A DNA stretch of 64,000 bases from Azospirillum oryzae (GCF_008364795.1 NZ_VTTM01000001.1:558001-622000); one strand, 5' to 3'. Numbered from the stretch's first letter, positions 1-8,932 are shown. Notes: generated by a model not told the origin, from the sequence alone. A program made the numbers and translations.

Positions 1-4
1 TGTC

Positions 5-1033
5 ATGCGGGTCATCTCAGCACCGGTCGTGCCGCGGTTGGCGGCCGCCATCCTTGTCCTTGTCGGTATTCAGTTGGGCGTGCTCGGCGCCCGCCCGGCG
101 CAGGCGGCGGACCCCGAGCAACTTGATCCGGATCGCGTCGTCCGCTCCGTCGTCGGCATCAGCGCCGTGGTGCCGCCGGACAGCCAGAGCGCGCGTACGC
201 TGGGAACCGACCGCGAGGGCAGCGGCGTGGTCATCGACGGGTCCGGCCTGATCCTGACCATCGGCTATACGGTGATGGAGGCCTCGCAGATAGAGGTCAC
301 CGCCGCCGACGGGCGCAGCTATCCCGCCAGCATGGTCGCCTACGACCCGGTCAGCGGCTTCGGTCTGCTGCGGGCGGAGATGGGGTTCACGGCCCCCTGG
401 CTGCGGCTGGCCACCGCCGATGCGGTCAAGGAAGGCGACACGCTGCTGGCGCTCAGCGGCGGCGACAATCGCAGTGCCACCGCCGTGAAGCTGGTCAGCA
501 AGCGCGAGTTCGCCGGCTACTGGGAATATCTGCTGGACGAGGCCCTGTTCACCTTCCCGCCGATCCGCGCCTTCAACGGCGCCGCGCTGGTCAACCGCGA
601 AGGCCGGCTGGTCGGCATCGGATCGCTTCTGGTGATGGAGGCGGTGGAGGGCCGCGGCCTGCCCGGCAACATGTTCGTCCCGGTGTCGGCGCTGGAGCCG
701 ATCCTCGCCGACCTGCTCGCCTATGGCCGCCGCCAGGAGCCGGCCCGGCCGTGGTTGGGCGTTACCCTGCGCGAGGAGTTGGGCCGGCTGATGGTGGAAA
801 AGGTGTCGCCGCGCAGTCCCGCCGAGTCGGCCGGCCTGCGTCCGGGCGACTGGATCGTCGGAGTCGGCGGCCAGCGCTTCAGCGGACTGGCGGATTTCTA
901 CCGCAAGCTCTGGGGCCTGGGGCCGGCCGGCGTCGTCGTGCCGCTGGAGGTGATGCGCGGCGCCACTCTGACCCCCGTCCCGGTGACCTCGGCCGACCGC
1001 GTGCGCTTCCTGCGGCTGAACCCGACGCTGTGA
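5..1033 (+). CDS. Exported HtrA/DegP-like trypsin-fold protein with PDZ domain, catalytic triad lost
   Basis: 342 residues. A signal peptide (hydrophobic 12-28, AQA-A cleavage near 34/35) precedes a trypsin-like domain (about 40-235) and one PDZ domain (about 245-335, 'RPWLGVTLREE'). The layout is that of periplasmic S1C proteases, but the three catalytic positions are replaced. The usual NNHVV histidine is Tyr88 ('LTIGYTV'), the TDIALL aspartate is Gly118 ('SGFGLL') and the GNSGG serine is Asn191 ('FNGAAL'). It therefore looks like an inactive, possibly chaperone or scaffold, member of the family (inference from alignment by eye). The ATG lies at the window edge, so its ribosome binding site cannot be judged and an upstream start is possible. 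Confidence 0.85.
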   Translation: MRVISAPVVPRLAAAILVLVGIQLGVLGARPAQAADPEQLDPDRVVRSVVGISAVVPPDSQSARTLGTDREGSGVVIDGSGLILTIGYTVMEASQIEVTAADGRSYPASMVAYDPVSGFGLLRAEMGFTAPWLRLATADAVKEGDTLLALSGGDNRSATAVKLVSKREFAGYWEYLLDEALFTFPPIRAFNGAALVNREGRLVGIGSLLVMEAVEGRGLPGNMFVPVSALEPILADLLAYGRRQEPARPWLGVTLREELGRLMVEKVSPRSPAESAGLRPGDWIVGVGGQRFSGLADFYRKLWGLGPAGVVVPLEVMRGATLTPVPVTSADRVRFLRLNPTL

Positions 1034-1125
1034 CACCCGCACCTGCGCCTGTGGGTGGGCGCTTGTGGTGGGCGCGGCGGCGTAGCACCTTGTCGAAAAC
1101 AGCCATCCGTGGGACCGCGCCGACC

Positions 1126-1737
1126 ATGAACCATCCCGACATCGAGATCGTCGACAAGAAGACCCCCTACAAGGGCTTCCTCACCATCGACGTCTACCGC
1201 CTGCGCCACAAGAAGTTCGACGGAAGCTGGACCGACGTGCTGCCGCCGCGCGAGGTGTGCGACCGTGGCGCGGCGGTGGCCGTGCTGCTGTACGACCCCG
1301 ATCTCGACACCGTCGTGATGATCGAGCAGTTCCGCGTCGGCTCCGCCGCGGCCGGCGGACCGGCCTGGATGACGGAGATCGTCGCCGGCATGGTCGGCGA
1401 GGGCGAGAGCCCCGAGGAGGTGGCACGCCGCGAGTCGCTGGAGGAGGCCGGCTGCGCCATCCAGGAGATCGAGCAGATCTGCGATTACTACGTCAGCCCA
1501 GGCGCCTTCACCGAAGTCGTCACCGTCTTCTGCGGCCGGGTCGACAGCCGCAACCTCGCCGCCACCGGCGGCCTGGAGGAGGAGCATGAGGACATCCGGA
1601 TTTTCGCCCTGCCGGCCGACGAGGCGATCCGCCTGATGGACGAGAACCGCCTGCGCAACTCCGTCGCCATCATCGCCGTCGGCTGGCTCGCCCGCCACCG
1701 CGAGGGTTTGCGCAAGCGCTGGCTCGGTCAGGGGTGA
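1126..1737 (+). CDS. nudF: Nudix hydrolase, ADP-ribose pyrophosphatase type
   Basis: 203 residues. Enzymes of this type hydrolyse ADP-ribose or related nucleoside diphosphate sugars to AMP and a sugar phosphate. The Nudix box spans Gly88-Cys110 and fits GX5EX7REUXEEXGU (G88, E94, R102-E103, E106-E107, G109), except that Ser104 sits where a hydrophobic residue is usual. The N-terminal half matches the YffH/AdpP-like subgroup ('DRGAAVAVLLYD', 'VVMIEQFRVG'). The frame is open upstream, but homologous sequence begins at this ATG. It stands alone 92 bases after the PDZ gene; no terminator is obvious. Confidence 0.88.
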   Translation: MNHPDIEIVDKKTPYKGFLTIDVYRLRHKKFDGSWTDVLPPREVCDRGAAVAVLLYDPDLDTVVMIEQFRVGSAAAGGPAWMTEIVAGMVGEGESPEEVARRESLEEAGCAIQEIEQICDYYVSPGAFTEVVTVFCGRVDSRNLAATGGLEEEHEDIRIFALPADEAIRLMDENRLRNSVAIIAVGWLARHREGLRKRWLGQG

Positions 1738-1825
1738 ATGTGACGGGCGTCGGCAATCGACGTCCTCCCGCCATCACCGAATTCACATGCATAACTCGTT
1801 CAATGCTGCATTTCACACCGCCGCC

Positions 1826-1854
1826 TTGAAACCGCCGCTCCCCGACCTGATAGT
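1826..1854 (+). promoter_or_regulatory. Probable sigma-70 promoter of cysK
   Basis: A -35 TTGAAA (1826-1831) and a -10 GATAGT (1849-1854) are separated by 17 bases. They would start transcription near 1861, giving a leader of about 33 bases before the TTG start of the cysteine synthase gene. Identified by inspection only. Confidence 0.45.
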
Positions 1855-1893
1855 ATCGTCAGCAATCCACACCTGACCTTGGGAGTACCCGTC

Positions 1894-2895
1894 TTGGACA
1901 TCCGCAACGGCTTTATCGGCGCCATCGGCAACACGCCGCTGATTCGCCTGGAAGGGCCATCGAAGGCGACGGGCTGCGAGATCCTGGGCAAGGCGGAGTT
2001 CCTGAATCCCGGCGGATCGGTCAAGGACCGCGCGGCTCTCGCCATCGTGCGCGACGCGGAAAAGCGCGGCCTGCTACGCCCCGGCGGCACCATTGTCGAG
2101 GGGACGGCCGGCAACACCGGCATCGGGCTGGCGCTGGTCGGCAATGCGCTTGGCTATCGCACCGTCATCGTGATGCCGGAGACGCAGAGCCAGGAAAAGA
2201 AGGACATGCTGCGCCTGATCGGCGCCGACCTGCGGCTGGTTCCGGCGGTCCCCTATTCCAACCCCGACAACTACGTCCGCTATTCCGGCCGGCTGGCCGA
2301 GGAGTTGTCGAAGACCGAGCCGAATGGCGTCGTCTGGGCCAACCAGTTCGACAACACCGCAAACCGCGAAGGCCACCGCACCACCACCGGCCCGGAGATC
2401 TGGGAGCAGACCGGCGGCAAGGTCGACGCCTTCACCTGCGCGGTGGGCAGCGGCGGCACGCTGGCCGGCATCGCCATGGCCTTGAAGGAGCGTAACCCCA
2501 ACATCCGCATCACCCTCGCCGATCCGATGGGCGCCGCGCTGTTCAGCTACTACACCAAGGGCGAGCTGAAGTCGGAAGGCAGCTCCATCACCGAAGGCAT
2601 CGGCCAGGGCCGCATCACCGCCAACCTGGAACAGGCGCCGATCGACGATGCCCTGCAGATCCCGGATGAAGAGGCGCTGCCGATCATCTTCGACCTGATC
2701 AAGACCCAGGGCCTGGTGCTGGGCGGCTCGTCGGGCATCAACATCGCCGCGGCGATGCGGGTGGCGCGCGACCTCGGCCCCGGGCACACCGTGGTGACCA
2801 TCCTGTGCGACGGGGGGCAGCGTTACCAATCGAAGCTCTTCAATCCTGACTTCCTCCGTGAGAAGAATCTTCCGGTGCCAGACTGGCTGGCCTGA
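1894..2895 (+). CDS. cysK: Cysteine synthase A-type PLP enzyme
   Basis: 333 residues from a TTG start, chosen because GGGAG at 1881-1885 lies 8 bases upstream; an in-frame TTG at 1879 overlaps that site and is less likely. It makes L-cysteine from O-acetylserine and sulfide using PLP. Lys44 in 'NPGGSVKDRA' is the Schiff-base lysine, 'GTAGNTGIG' (about 70-78) is the substrate-binding loop and 'GSGGTLAG' a phosphate-binding glycine loop. The length fits the fold-type II family. It is followed 17 bases later by an alaX-like gene and then a sulfurtransferase gene, a small sulfur and amino-acid group. Confidence 0.92.
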   Translation: MDIRNGFIGAIGNTPLIRLEGPSKATGCEILGKAEFLNPGGSVKDRAALAIVRDAEKRGLLRPGGTIVEGTAGNTGIGLALVGNALGYRTVIVMPETQSQEKKDMLRLIGADLRLVPAVPYSNPDNYVRYSGRLAEELSKTEPNGVVWANQFDNTANREGHRTTTGPEIWEQTGGKVDAFTCAVGSGGTLAGIAMALKERNPNIRITLADPMGAALFSYYTKGELKSEGSSITEGIGQGRITANLEQAPIDDALQIPDEEALPIIFDLIKTQGLVLGGSSGINIAAAMRVARDLGPGHTVVTILCDGGQRYQSKLFNPDFLREKNLPVPDWLA

Positions 2896-2912
2896 TTCTT
2901 CTCGAGGGGGAT

Positions 2913-3620
2913 ATGGACGCGCTTTTTCGCGAGGACGCCTACGCCCGCAACTGCATCGCCACCGTCACGGCGGTGGACGAGCGTGGCATCCGGCTCGACC
3001 GCACCGTCTTCTACCCGACCGGCGGCGGCCAGCCGGGTGACAGCGGGGTCCTGCGCTTCGACGGGTTCGAAGTCCGCATCAAGGACACGGTGAAGGGCGA
3101 CGGCGGCCCCGACGACGTCATCCATGTGCCGGAGGACGGGCAGGAGCTGCCCGGCCCCGGCACCGCGGTGGAGGCGGAGATCGACTGGGACCGCCGCTAT
3201 CGCCACATGCGCATGCACACCGCCCTGCACCTGCTGTGCGCCGTGGTGCCGGGGTCGGTCACCGGCGGCCAGATCGGAGCGGACAAGAGCCGGCTCGACT
3301 TCAACGTCCCCGCCGAATCCCTCGACAAGGATGCCATCGCCGAGGCCGTCAACCGGCTGATCGTTGCCGACACGGCGGTCGACACCCGCTGGATCTCCGA
3401 CGAGGAGATGGCGGCGCAGCCGGAACTGGTCCGCACCATGTCGGTGAAGCCGCCGACCGGCAGCGGCCGGGTGCGCCTGTTGAATGTCGAGGGCGTCGAT
3501 CTGCAGCCCTGCGGCGGCACCCATGTCGCCCGCACCGGCGAGATCGGCGGAATCGAGGTGACGAAGATCGAAAACAAGGGAAAGCAGAACCGGCGCGTCG
3601 TCATCGCGCTGAAGGACTGA
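2913..3620 (+). CDS. AlaX-type alanyl-tRNA editing protein
   Basis: 235 residues. A free-standing homologue of the AlaRS editing domain that deacylates mischarged tRNA-Ala (Ser- or Gly-tRNA-Ala). Zinc ligands are visible as HTALH (His102, His106) and 'QPCGGTHVA' (Cys200, His204). The N-terminal 'YPTGGGQPGD' loop is the typical AlaX/ThrRS second-domain motif. The C-terminus 'NKGKQNRRVVIAL' also fits. The ATG follows a GGGGGATA stretch. The gene starts 17 bases after cysK and is probably co-transcribed with it. Confidence 0.9.
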   Translation: MDALFREDAYARNCIATVTAVDERGIRLDRTVFYPTGGGQPGDSGVLRFDGFEVRIKDTVKGDGGPDDVIHVPEDGQELPGPGTAVEAEIDWDRRYRHMRMHTALHLLCAVVPGSVTGGQIGADKSRLDFNVPAESLDKDAIAEAVNRLIVADTAVDTRWISDEEMAAQPELVRTMSVKPPTGSGRVRLLNVEGVDLQPCGGTHVARTGEIGGIEVTKIENKGKQNRRVVIALKD

Positions 3621-3685
3621 TCCCGTCACCCCCGATCTTCCGACCGGCGGATCCAGCTGACGGACCCCATTTAAGGACGCGCAGA

Positions 3686-4588
3686 ATGAGCGACAGCACT
3701 GTGGAATCGCTGACCGGCCCCGTCGTCTCCACCGACTGGCTGGCCCGCAATCTGAGCCGGCCCGGCCTGAAGATTCTCGACGGGTCCTGGCATATGCCGG
3801 CCCTGAAGCGCGACATCCGGGCGGACTTCGCCGCCTGCCATATCCCCGGCGCCCGGCTGTGCGATGTCGACGAGGTCGCGGCGCCGAACACCGCCCCCCT
3901 GCCCCACATGGCCCCCGACGAGGCGACTTTCGCCGCGAAGATCGGCGCACTGGGCATCGGTGACGGCGATACGGTGGTGGTCTATGACAGCGCCGGCATG
4001 GCCACCGCGGCGGCGCGCGTCTGGTGGCTGTTCCGGCTGTTCGGCTTCGACCGGGTGGCGGTGCTGGACGGCGGTCTGCCGAAATGGCTGGCGGAAGGAC
4101 GCCCGACCGAATCGGGCGAGGCCTCCCCGGTCCAGCCTGCAACCTTCACCGTGCGCAAGCGGCCGGAGCTGATCCGCAGCGCCGATCAGGTGCTCGCCAA
4201 CATCGACGCCGGCGCCGATCAGGTGACGGACGCCCGCGCCCAGCCGCGCTTCGAAGGCGCGGTCGCGGAGCCCTGGCCCGGCCGACGCAGCGGGCGGATT
4301 CCCGGCAGCTTCAACCTGCCCCACACCGACCTGATCGACGCCGAGGCCAAGACCCTGCTGCCGCCGGAGGTCATCACCGGGAAGGCGCGCGCCGCCGGGC
4401 TGGACCTCGACCGGCCGGTCGTCGCCTCCTGCGGCAGCGGCATCACCGCCTGCGTCATCGCACTCGGCCTCGCAACCGCCGGCAAGACGGACGTGGCGAT
4501 CTATGACGGCTCCTGGGCGGAATGGGGTCTGCGCGAGGATCTGCCGCTGGAAACTGGACCTCTGAAAACCGACGCGCGGAAACCGTGA
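3686..4588 (+). CDS. sseA: 3-mercaptopyruvate sulfurtransferase, tandem rhodanese
   Basis: 300 residues with two rhodanese domains (about 12-135 and 160-290). The second carries the active loop 'CGSGITA' with catalytic Cys249, the mercaptopyruvate type (CG[ST]G[VI]TA) rather than the thiosulfate type. It transfers sulfur from 3-mercaptopyruvate to thiol acceptors. In-frame sequence upstream of ATG 3686 is not homologous and overlaps alaX. The stop overlaps the GTG of the next gene (GTGA), implying translational coupling. Confidence 0.9.
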   Translation: MSDSTVESLTGPVVSTDWLARNLSRPGLKILDGSWHMPALKRDIRADFAACHIPGARLCDVDEVAAPNTAPLPHMAPDEATFAAKIGALGIGDGDTVVVYDSAGMATAAARVWWLFRLFGFDRVAVLDGGLPKWLAEGRPTESGEASPVQPATFTVRKRPELIRSADQVLANIDAGADQVTDARAQPRFEGAVAEPWPGRRSGRIPGSFNLPHTDLIDAEAKTLLPPEVITGKARAAGLDLDRPVVASCGSGITACVIALGLATAGKTDVAIYDGSWAEWGLREDLPLETGPLKTDARKP

Positions 4589-5019
4589 CCGGCCCCATCA
4601 CCGTCCGGCCCTGCACGGCGGAGGACCGCGACGCCGTCGTGGCGCTGTGGACCGCCTGCGAGCTGGTGGTGCCGTGGAACGACCCGGCGGCGGACTTCGC
4701 GCTGGCTCTGTCCAAGACCGGTTCGACCGTGCTGGCGGCGGTCGCGGATGGCCGGCTCGTCGCCACCGCAATGGTCGGGCAGGACGGCCATCGCGGCTGG
4801 ATCTATTATGTCGCCGTCGATCCGGCCTTGCAGGGACGGGGGCTCGGTCGCCGCATGGTGGCGGAGGCCGAAGGCTGGCTGGCTGCTGCCGGCATGCCCA
4901 AGGTCCAACTCCTCGTCCGTGAGACCAACCAACGGGTGCTGGCCTTCTATGAAAGGCTGGGCTATGCCAAATCGCCCGTCACGATGATGCAGAAATGGCT
5001 GACCAACCCTTCTCCCTGA
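4585..5019 (+). CDS. ypeA: YpeA-like GNAT acetyltransferase
   Basis: 144 residues from a GTG that overlaps the sseA stop. Single GNAT domain: 'VAVDPALQGRGLGRRMV' is the acetyl-CoA pyrophosphate-binding loop (R/QxxGxG/A) and 'LLVRETNQRVLAFYERLGY' the C-terminal motif B. The whole chain resembles the conserved YpeA family ('MVGQDGHRGWIYYVAVD'). The acceptor substrate is unknown. Coupled to sseA upstream and overlapping the next acetyltransferase gene by 25 bases. Confidence 0.85.
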   Translation: MTGPITVRPCTAEDRDAVVALWTACELVVPWNDPAADFALALSKTGSTVLAAVADGRLVATAMVGQDGHRGWIYYVAVDPALQGRGLGRRMVAEAEGWLAAAGMPKVQLLVRETNQRVLAFYERLGYAKSPVTMMQKWLTNPSP

Positions 5020-5612
5020 CCCGCCCCGCCGTGCCCGCCGCCAGCCGGCCCGGCCATCTGCCGGTGATCGTCACCTATCTGGAGATGACCGCACCGCCGG
5101 GTCATGCGCCCGTGCGCCAGCCGGCCGGCAACCTTTCCCTGGTGCGGGCAGACCCGCCGACCTGGTCCTTCTACCGCTACCTGTACGACACGGTGGGCGA
5201 ACCCTGGCTGTGGCACGAACGCCGCCGCCTGCCGCGCAAGGAGTTGGAGCGCTCGATCCACGATCCGCTGGTGGAGGTCTGGGTGCTGTATTTCGATGGC
5301 ACGCCCGCCGGCTATGGCGAGTTGGACCGGCGGACGCAGGAGACCGATCTTTCCTATTTCGGCCTGATCCCCGATTTCATCGGCCACAAGCTCGGTCCCT
5401 GGCTGCTCGACACCATCATCCGCAAGGCCTGGGAGGGCGGCGCGACAAAGCTGGTCGTCAACACCTGCAGCTTCGACCATCCGAAGGCGCTGCCGCTCTA
5501 CCAGAGCATGGGTTTCGTCCCTACCCGCCATGTCGCCCGCGAGGTCCGCGACCCGCGTCTGGACGGTGTGCTTCCGCGCAGCGCCGGGGAGCATATTCCG
5601 CTCGCCCGCTAA
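4995..5612 (+). CDS. GNAT acetyltransferase, uncharacterised
   Basis: 205 residues. GNAT fold: central 'LIPDFIGHKLGPWLLDTIIRKAW' corresponds to motif A, with GHKLG in place of the usual Q/RxxGxG, followed by 'TCSFDHPKALPLYQSMGF' as motif B. The first 40 or so residues are proline-rich and variable. The true start may be downstream, since this ATG lies 25 bases inside ypeA; no strong ribosome binding site decides. Second of two consecutive, unrelated GNAT genes. Substrate not predictable. Confidence 0.8.
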   Translation: MADQPFSLTRPAVPAASRPGHLPVIVTYLEMTAPPGHAPVRQPAGNLSLVRADPPTWSFYRYLYDTVGEPWLWHERRRLPRKELERSIHDPLVEVWVLYFDGTPAGYGELDRRTQETDLSYFGLIPDFIGHKLGPWLLDTIIRKAWEGGATKLVVNTCSFDHPKALPLYQSMGFVPTRHVAREVRDPRLDGVLPRSAGEHIPLAR

Positions 5613-5621
5613 GTTGAGAGA

Positions 5622-5643
5622 GGGCGGCGACGTTCCGCCGCCC
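5622..5643. terminator. Hairpin between convergent genes
   Basis: GGGCGGCG (5622-5629) pairs with CGCCGCCC (5636-5643) around a 6-base loop, between the convergent GNAT gene and cobQ. No strong T-run follows on either strand, so terminator function is tentative. Confidence 0.4.
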
Positions 5644-5675
5644 CGTCTTCCCAACCGAAGCGCAAGGCCGGAAAG

Positions 5676-7157
5676 TTAGGCGCCCTCTGCCACCGCCAGC
5701 ATCCCGTCGACATCGACCGTCGCTTCCAGCCGGTCGGCAACGGCGTCCAGTGCCCGTTCCACCGCCACGCCATAGGCCAGTTCCGACCCGTCGCCGCCCA
5801 GTCGGCGCAGATAGGCCGCACGGAAACCGTCCGCGCCGAACAGCCCGTGCAGGTAGCAGCCGGCAACCCGCCCATCCGCCGACTCCGCGCCGTCCGTCAC
5901 GCCGCCCGTAAGCTCCAGCATCGGCCGCGCCCGGTCGGCCCCCTCGGTGCGGCCCATATGCATCTCGTACCCCACCACCGCAGCGCCGGTGCGACGCTCC
6001 GTGCCGCGCGCCTCCTCCAGCACCTTCGGCCCCTTCAGCACCGTCTCGACATCCAGCAGGCCGAGCCCGGCGGCCTCTCCCGGCGGTCCCTCGATGCCGT
6101 CCGGATCGGCGATGCGCCGGCCCAGCATCTGATATCCGCCACAGATACCCAGCACGCGCCCGCCACGCCGCCAATGGGCCAGCAGGTCGATATCCCAGCC
6201 CTGCGCCCGCAGGAAGGCGAGGTCGGGAATCGTCGTCTTGGTGCCGGGCAGGATCACCAGATCGGCATCGCCCGGCAGCGGCTGGCCCGCACGCACCATG
6301 GTCAGCGCGACACCCGGCTCCTGCGCCAGCGGATCGAAATCGTCGAAGTTGGCGATGTGCGGCAGCATCGGCACCGCCACGCGCAGCGCCCCGTCGCCGG
6401 CCCTTCGCGGCCGATCGAGCGCCACCGCATCCTCCGCCGGCAGTGTCGCCGCCTCGTGCAGCCAGGGCACCACGCCGAATCCGCGCCATCCGGTATGGCT
6501 CTCGATGATCCGCAGCCCTTCATCGAACAGGCGAACATCGCCACGGAACTTGTTGATGAGAAAGCCCTTAATCCGCTCCTGCTCAGATTTTGGTAGAAGT
6601 GCGTGGGTGCCGACCAGACTGGCGATCACGCCGCCGCGGTCGATGTCGCCGACCAGCAGGACCGGCACGTCGGCGGCGGTCGCGAAGCCCATGTTGGCGA
6701 TGTCGCCGGCCCGCAGATTGACCTCCGCCGGGCTGCCGGCTCCCTCAACCACCACGATGTCGGCCTCGCCCTGCAGCCGCTCGAAACTGTCCAGAACCGT
6801 GCCCAGCAGCTCGCGCTTGCGTGCCTGATAGTCGGCAGCGCGCGCGGTCCCGACCACCACGCCGCGCACCACCACCTGGGACCCGACATCCGACTGCGGC
6901 TTCAGCAGCACCGGGTTCATGTGGACGCTGGGCGCCACGCCGCAGGCCCGCGCCTGGAGCGCCTGGGCACGGCCGATCTCGCCGCCGTCGGCCGTCACCG
7001 CCGCATTGTTGGACATGTTCTGCGGCTTGAACGGCCGGACGGTCAGCCCACGCCGCACCAGCGCCCGGCACAGCCCGGCCACCAGCAGCGACTTGCCGAC
7101 GTCGGAGCCGGTACCCTGCAGCATGATCGCCCGAGACCGCATCGCCCGAGATTGCAT
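5676..7157 (-). CDS. cobQ: Cobyric acid synthase
   Basis: 493 residues. ATP- and glutamine-dependent amidation of the b, d, e and g side chains of adenosylcobyrinic acid a,c-diamide. An N-terminal dethiobiotin-synthetase-like domain ('[12 protein letters not shown]', '[11 protein letters not shown]', '[13 protein letters not shown]') is followed by a class I glutamine amidotransferase domain with nucleophile in '[12 protein letters not shown]' and a C-terminal histidine in 'CYLHGLFG'. The start could also be one of two later ATGs (7142 or 7124). Last gene of the cupin-cobP-cobO-cobQ run, 3 bases after the cobO stop. Confidence 0.94.
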   Translation of the reverse strand: MQSRAMRSRAIMLQGTGSDVGKSLLVAGLCRALVRRGLTVRPFKPQNMSNNAAVTADGGEIGRAQALQARACGVAPSVHMNPVLLKPQSDVGSQVVVRGVVVGTARAADYQARKRELLGTVLDSFERLQGEADIVVVEGAGSPAEVNLRAGDIANMGFATAADVPVLLVGDIDRGGVIASLVGTHALLPKSEQERIKGFLINKFRGDVRLFDEGLRIIESHTGWRGFGVVPWLHEAATLPAEDAVALDRPRRAGDGALRVAVPMLPHIANFDDFDPLAQEPGVALTMVRAGQPLPGDADLVILPGTKTTIPDLAFLRAQGWDIDLLAHWRRGGRVLGICGGYQMLGRRIADPDGIEGPPGEAAGLGLLDVETVLKGPKVLEEARGTERRTGAAVVGYEMHMGRTEGADRARPMLELTGGVTDGAESADGRVAGCYLHGLFGADGFRAAYLRRLGGDGSELAYGVAVERALDAVADRLEATVDVDGMLAVAEGA

Positions 7158-7160
7158 GGC

Positions 7161-7772
7161 TCAGAACTCGATGCCGGGCTGGGCCTTCACCCCGGCCTCG
7201 AATGGGTGCTTGACCAGCGTCATCTCGGTGACGAGGTCGGCGGCGGCGATCAGCTCCGGCTTGGCGTTGCGGCCGGTGATGCAGACATGCAGGTCCGGCC
7301 GGCGGGCGGCCAGCGTGGCCAGCACCTCGTCCAGGGCCAAGTAGTCCATGCGCAGCACGATGTTCAGTTCGTCCAGCACGATCAGGCGATAGCGCGGGTC
7401 GGCCATCAGTTCCTTGGCCTTGGCCCAGGCGGCCTCGGCAGCGGCGATGTCGCGGGCGCGGTCCTGGGTGTCCCAGGTGAAGCCCTCGCCCATCGTGTGG
7501 AAATCGACCAGATCCTCGAAGCGTTCCAGCGCCACCGTCTCGCCGGTGGACCAGGCGCCCTTGACGAACTGCACCATGCCCACCCGCATGCCGTGGCCGA
7601 CCGCGCGCATCATCAGGCCGAAGGCGGCGGTGGACTTGCCCTTGCCCTTGCCGGTGTGGACCATCAGCAGGCCCTTCTCCACCGTCTTGGAGGCGAGCGC
7701 CCGCTCCTGCAATGCCTTGCGCCGCTTCATCTTCTCGGCATGGCGGCGGTTGATCTCGTCGGAGTCGGTCAT
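7161..7772 (-). CDS. cobO: Cob(I)yrinic acid a,c-diamide adenosyltransferase
   Basis: 203 residues, the usual length for the CobO/BtuR (CobA-type) family. Transfers the adenosyl group of ATP to the cobalt of corrinoids, forming the upper ligand. The Walker A-like loop is 'HTGKGKGKSTAAFG' (about 39-52); 'IVLDELNIVLRMDYL' and 'CITGRN' are family signatures. ATG at 7772 overlaps the cobP stop by 4 bases (ATGA), so the two are translationally coupled. The charged N-terminus (about 1-25) is normal for the family. Confidence 0.94.
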   Translation of the reverse strand: MTDSDEINRRHAEKMKRRKALQERALASKTVEKGLLMVHTGKGKGKSTAAFGLMMRAVGHGMRVGMVQFVKGAWSTGETVALERFEDLVDFHTMGEGFTWDTQDRARDIAAAEAAWAKAKELMADPRYRLIVLDELNIVLRMDYLALDEVLATLAARRPDLHVCITGRNAKPELIAAADLVTEMTLVKHPFEAGVKAQPGIEF

Positions 7773-8308
7773 ACGGGGGTTCCCTTCACGAACATCGGCA
7801 GACCGGCGACGGTCAGCACGACGCGCGGCGCCACGGCCGCGATGGATTGGTGCAGGCGGCCGGCATGGTCGCGGAAGCGGCGGGCCAGCGCATTGTCGGG
7901 CACGATGCCCATCCCGACCTCGTTGGAGACCAGGACCACCCGACCCGGCAGTGTCGGCAGAAGCTCCACCAGCGCCGCGCTCTCCGCCGCGACGTCGGCC
8001 TCCGCCATCATCAGGTTGGTCAGCCACAGAGTCAGGCAATCGACCAGGACGCCGGAGCCCTCGGCCGCATAGGCACGCAGGACCCCGGTCAGGTCGCGCG
8101 GCTCCTCCACCGTGGTCCAGTCGGGGCCACGGTCGTCGCGATGCTTCGCCACGCGCTCCGCCATCTCGGCGTCCCACACCTGCGAGGTCGCGATGTAGAC
8201 GCGCGGGCCCCCAAGCGCCGTCACCAGCCCCTCGGCATAGCGGCTCTTGCCCGATCGCGCGCCGCCCAGCACCAGCGTCAGGTCGGCGCTCATTCCCCCG
8301 ACCGTCAT
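7769..8308 (-). CDS. cobP: Adenosylcobinamide kinase / adenosylcobinamide-phosphate guanylyltransferase
   Basis: 179 residues. Phosphorylates adenosylcobinamide and adds GMP, assembling the nucleotide loop of cobalamin. Walker A is 'LGGARSGKSRYAE'; 'DCLTLWLTNLM' and 'VSNEVGMGIVP' are CobU/CobP signatures. Start at 8308 overlaps the upstream cupin stop by 4 bases; an ATG at 8293 preceded by GGGGGA is an alternative. The same enzyme is called cobU in enteric bacteria. Confidence 0.93.
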   Translation of the reverse strand: MTVGGMSADLTLVLGGARSGKSRYAEGLVTALGGPRVYIATSQVWDAEMAERVAKHRDDRGPDWTTVEEPRDLTGVLRAYAAEGSGVLVDCLTLWLTNLMMAEADVAAESAALVELLPTLPGRVVLVSNEVGMGIVPDNALARRFRDHAGRLHQSIAAVAPRVVLTVAGLPMFVKGTPV

Positions 8309-8808
8309 TCCCAGTCGGTCCCGTCGCGATGCCGATAGGCGCCGTCGCGCCAGACCATGTCCTCGTCGGAATAGTCGATCTCGTCGCCGGCGCTGCGGTC
8401 GCCGACCTCCAGATAGCTGGCCGGGCGGTCACCGCGGTTGATCAGCCGGTGCCCGTCGGCGACGCCATGCGGAAATCCTGCACACATGCCGGCGGTCAGA
8501 AGCGTCTCCCCGGCCTCGGTCACCAGCGTCAGTTCGCCCTCCACCAGATAGACGAACTCGTCCTGCTTGCTGTGCCAGTGGCGCAGGGCGGACGACGCAC
8601 CGGGCGCCAGCCGGGTCAGATTGACGCCGAAATTGCTCAGACCCAGCGGATCGCCCAGCACGACCCGGTGCCGCCCGGCGACCTGCGCCCGGAACGGCTG
8701 CGGATAGTCGGTGGCGCCGGTTTCGGCGGCCAGCGTCGCGGGATCAAGGACCGGCGGGTTCGGCACGGGCGGTCTCCGGTTCTGCATTGCGGGTCCGGAC
8801 TGTCGCAA
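8305..8808 (-). CDS. Cupin-domain protein upstream of the cobalamin genes
   Basis: 167 residues with a single cupin barrel: 'HWHSKQDEFVYLVEGEL' supplies HxH and E metal-ligand positions, and 'FPHGVADGHRLINRG' the second cupin motif. Such proteins are usually annotated only as cupin-domain or sugar-epimerase-like. First gene of the minus-strand run, coupled to cobP by a 4-base overlap, which suggests shared expression but not a known cobalamin step. A second ATG at residue 8 is an alternative start. Confidence 0.8.
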   Translation of the reverse strand: MRQSGPAMQNRRPPVPNPPVLDPATLAAETGATDYPQPFRAQVAGRHRVVLGDPLGLSNFGVNLTRLAPGASSALRHWHSKQDEFVYLVEGELTLVTEAGETLLTAGMCAGFPHGVADGHRLINRGDRPASYLEVGDRSAGDEIDYSDEDMVWRDGAYRHRDGTDWE

Positions 8809-8932
8809 ACCGCACCTGCGGCGTCAAACGGTGCAAGTCCCCTTACAGGGCAGGGTTGACCGCCCCATGGCTGGACAGCCAGCCTCTCCCCCACCATGCT
8901 TATTGCAACGCAAAACAACAACCTGCGATGCG

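Noticed and set aside
17..1042. Minus-strand frame opposite the HtrA-like gene.
   Set aside because: No signal peptide, domain or ribosome binding site; the plus-strand product has clear trypsin-fold and PDZ homology.
8829..8860. 'GGTGCAAGTCC' near the cob genes resembling part of a cobalamin riboswitch.
   Set aside because: The motif is on the plus strand, pointing away from the cob genes towards the alpha/beta hydrolase. The following core (CCCGC-ACTG) and a convincing B12 box are missing.
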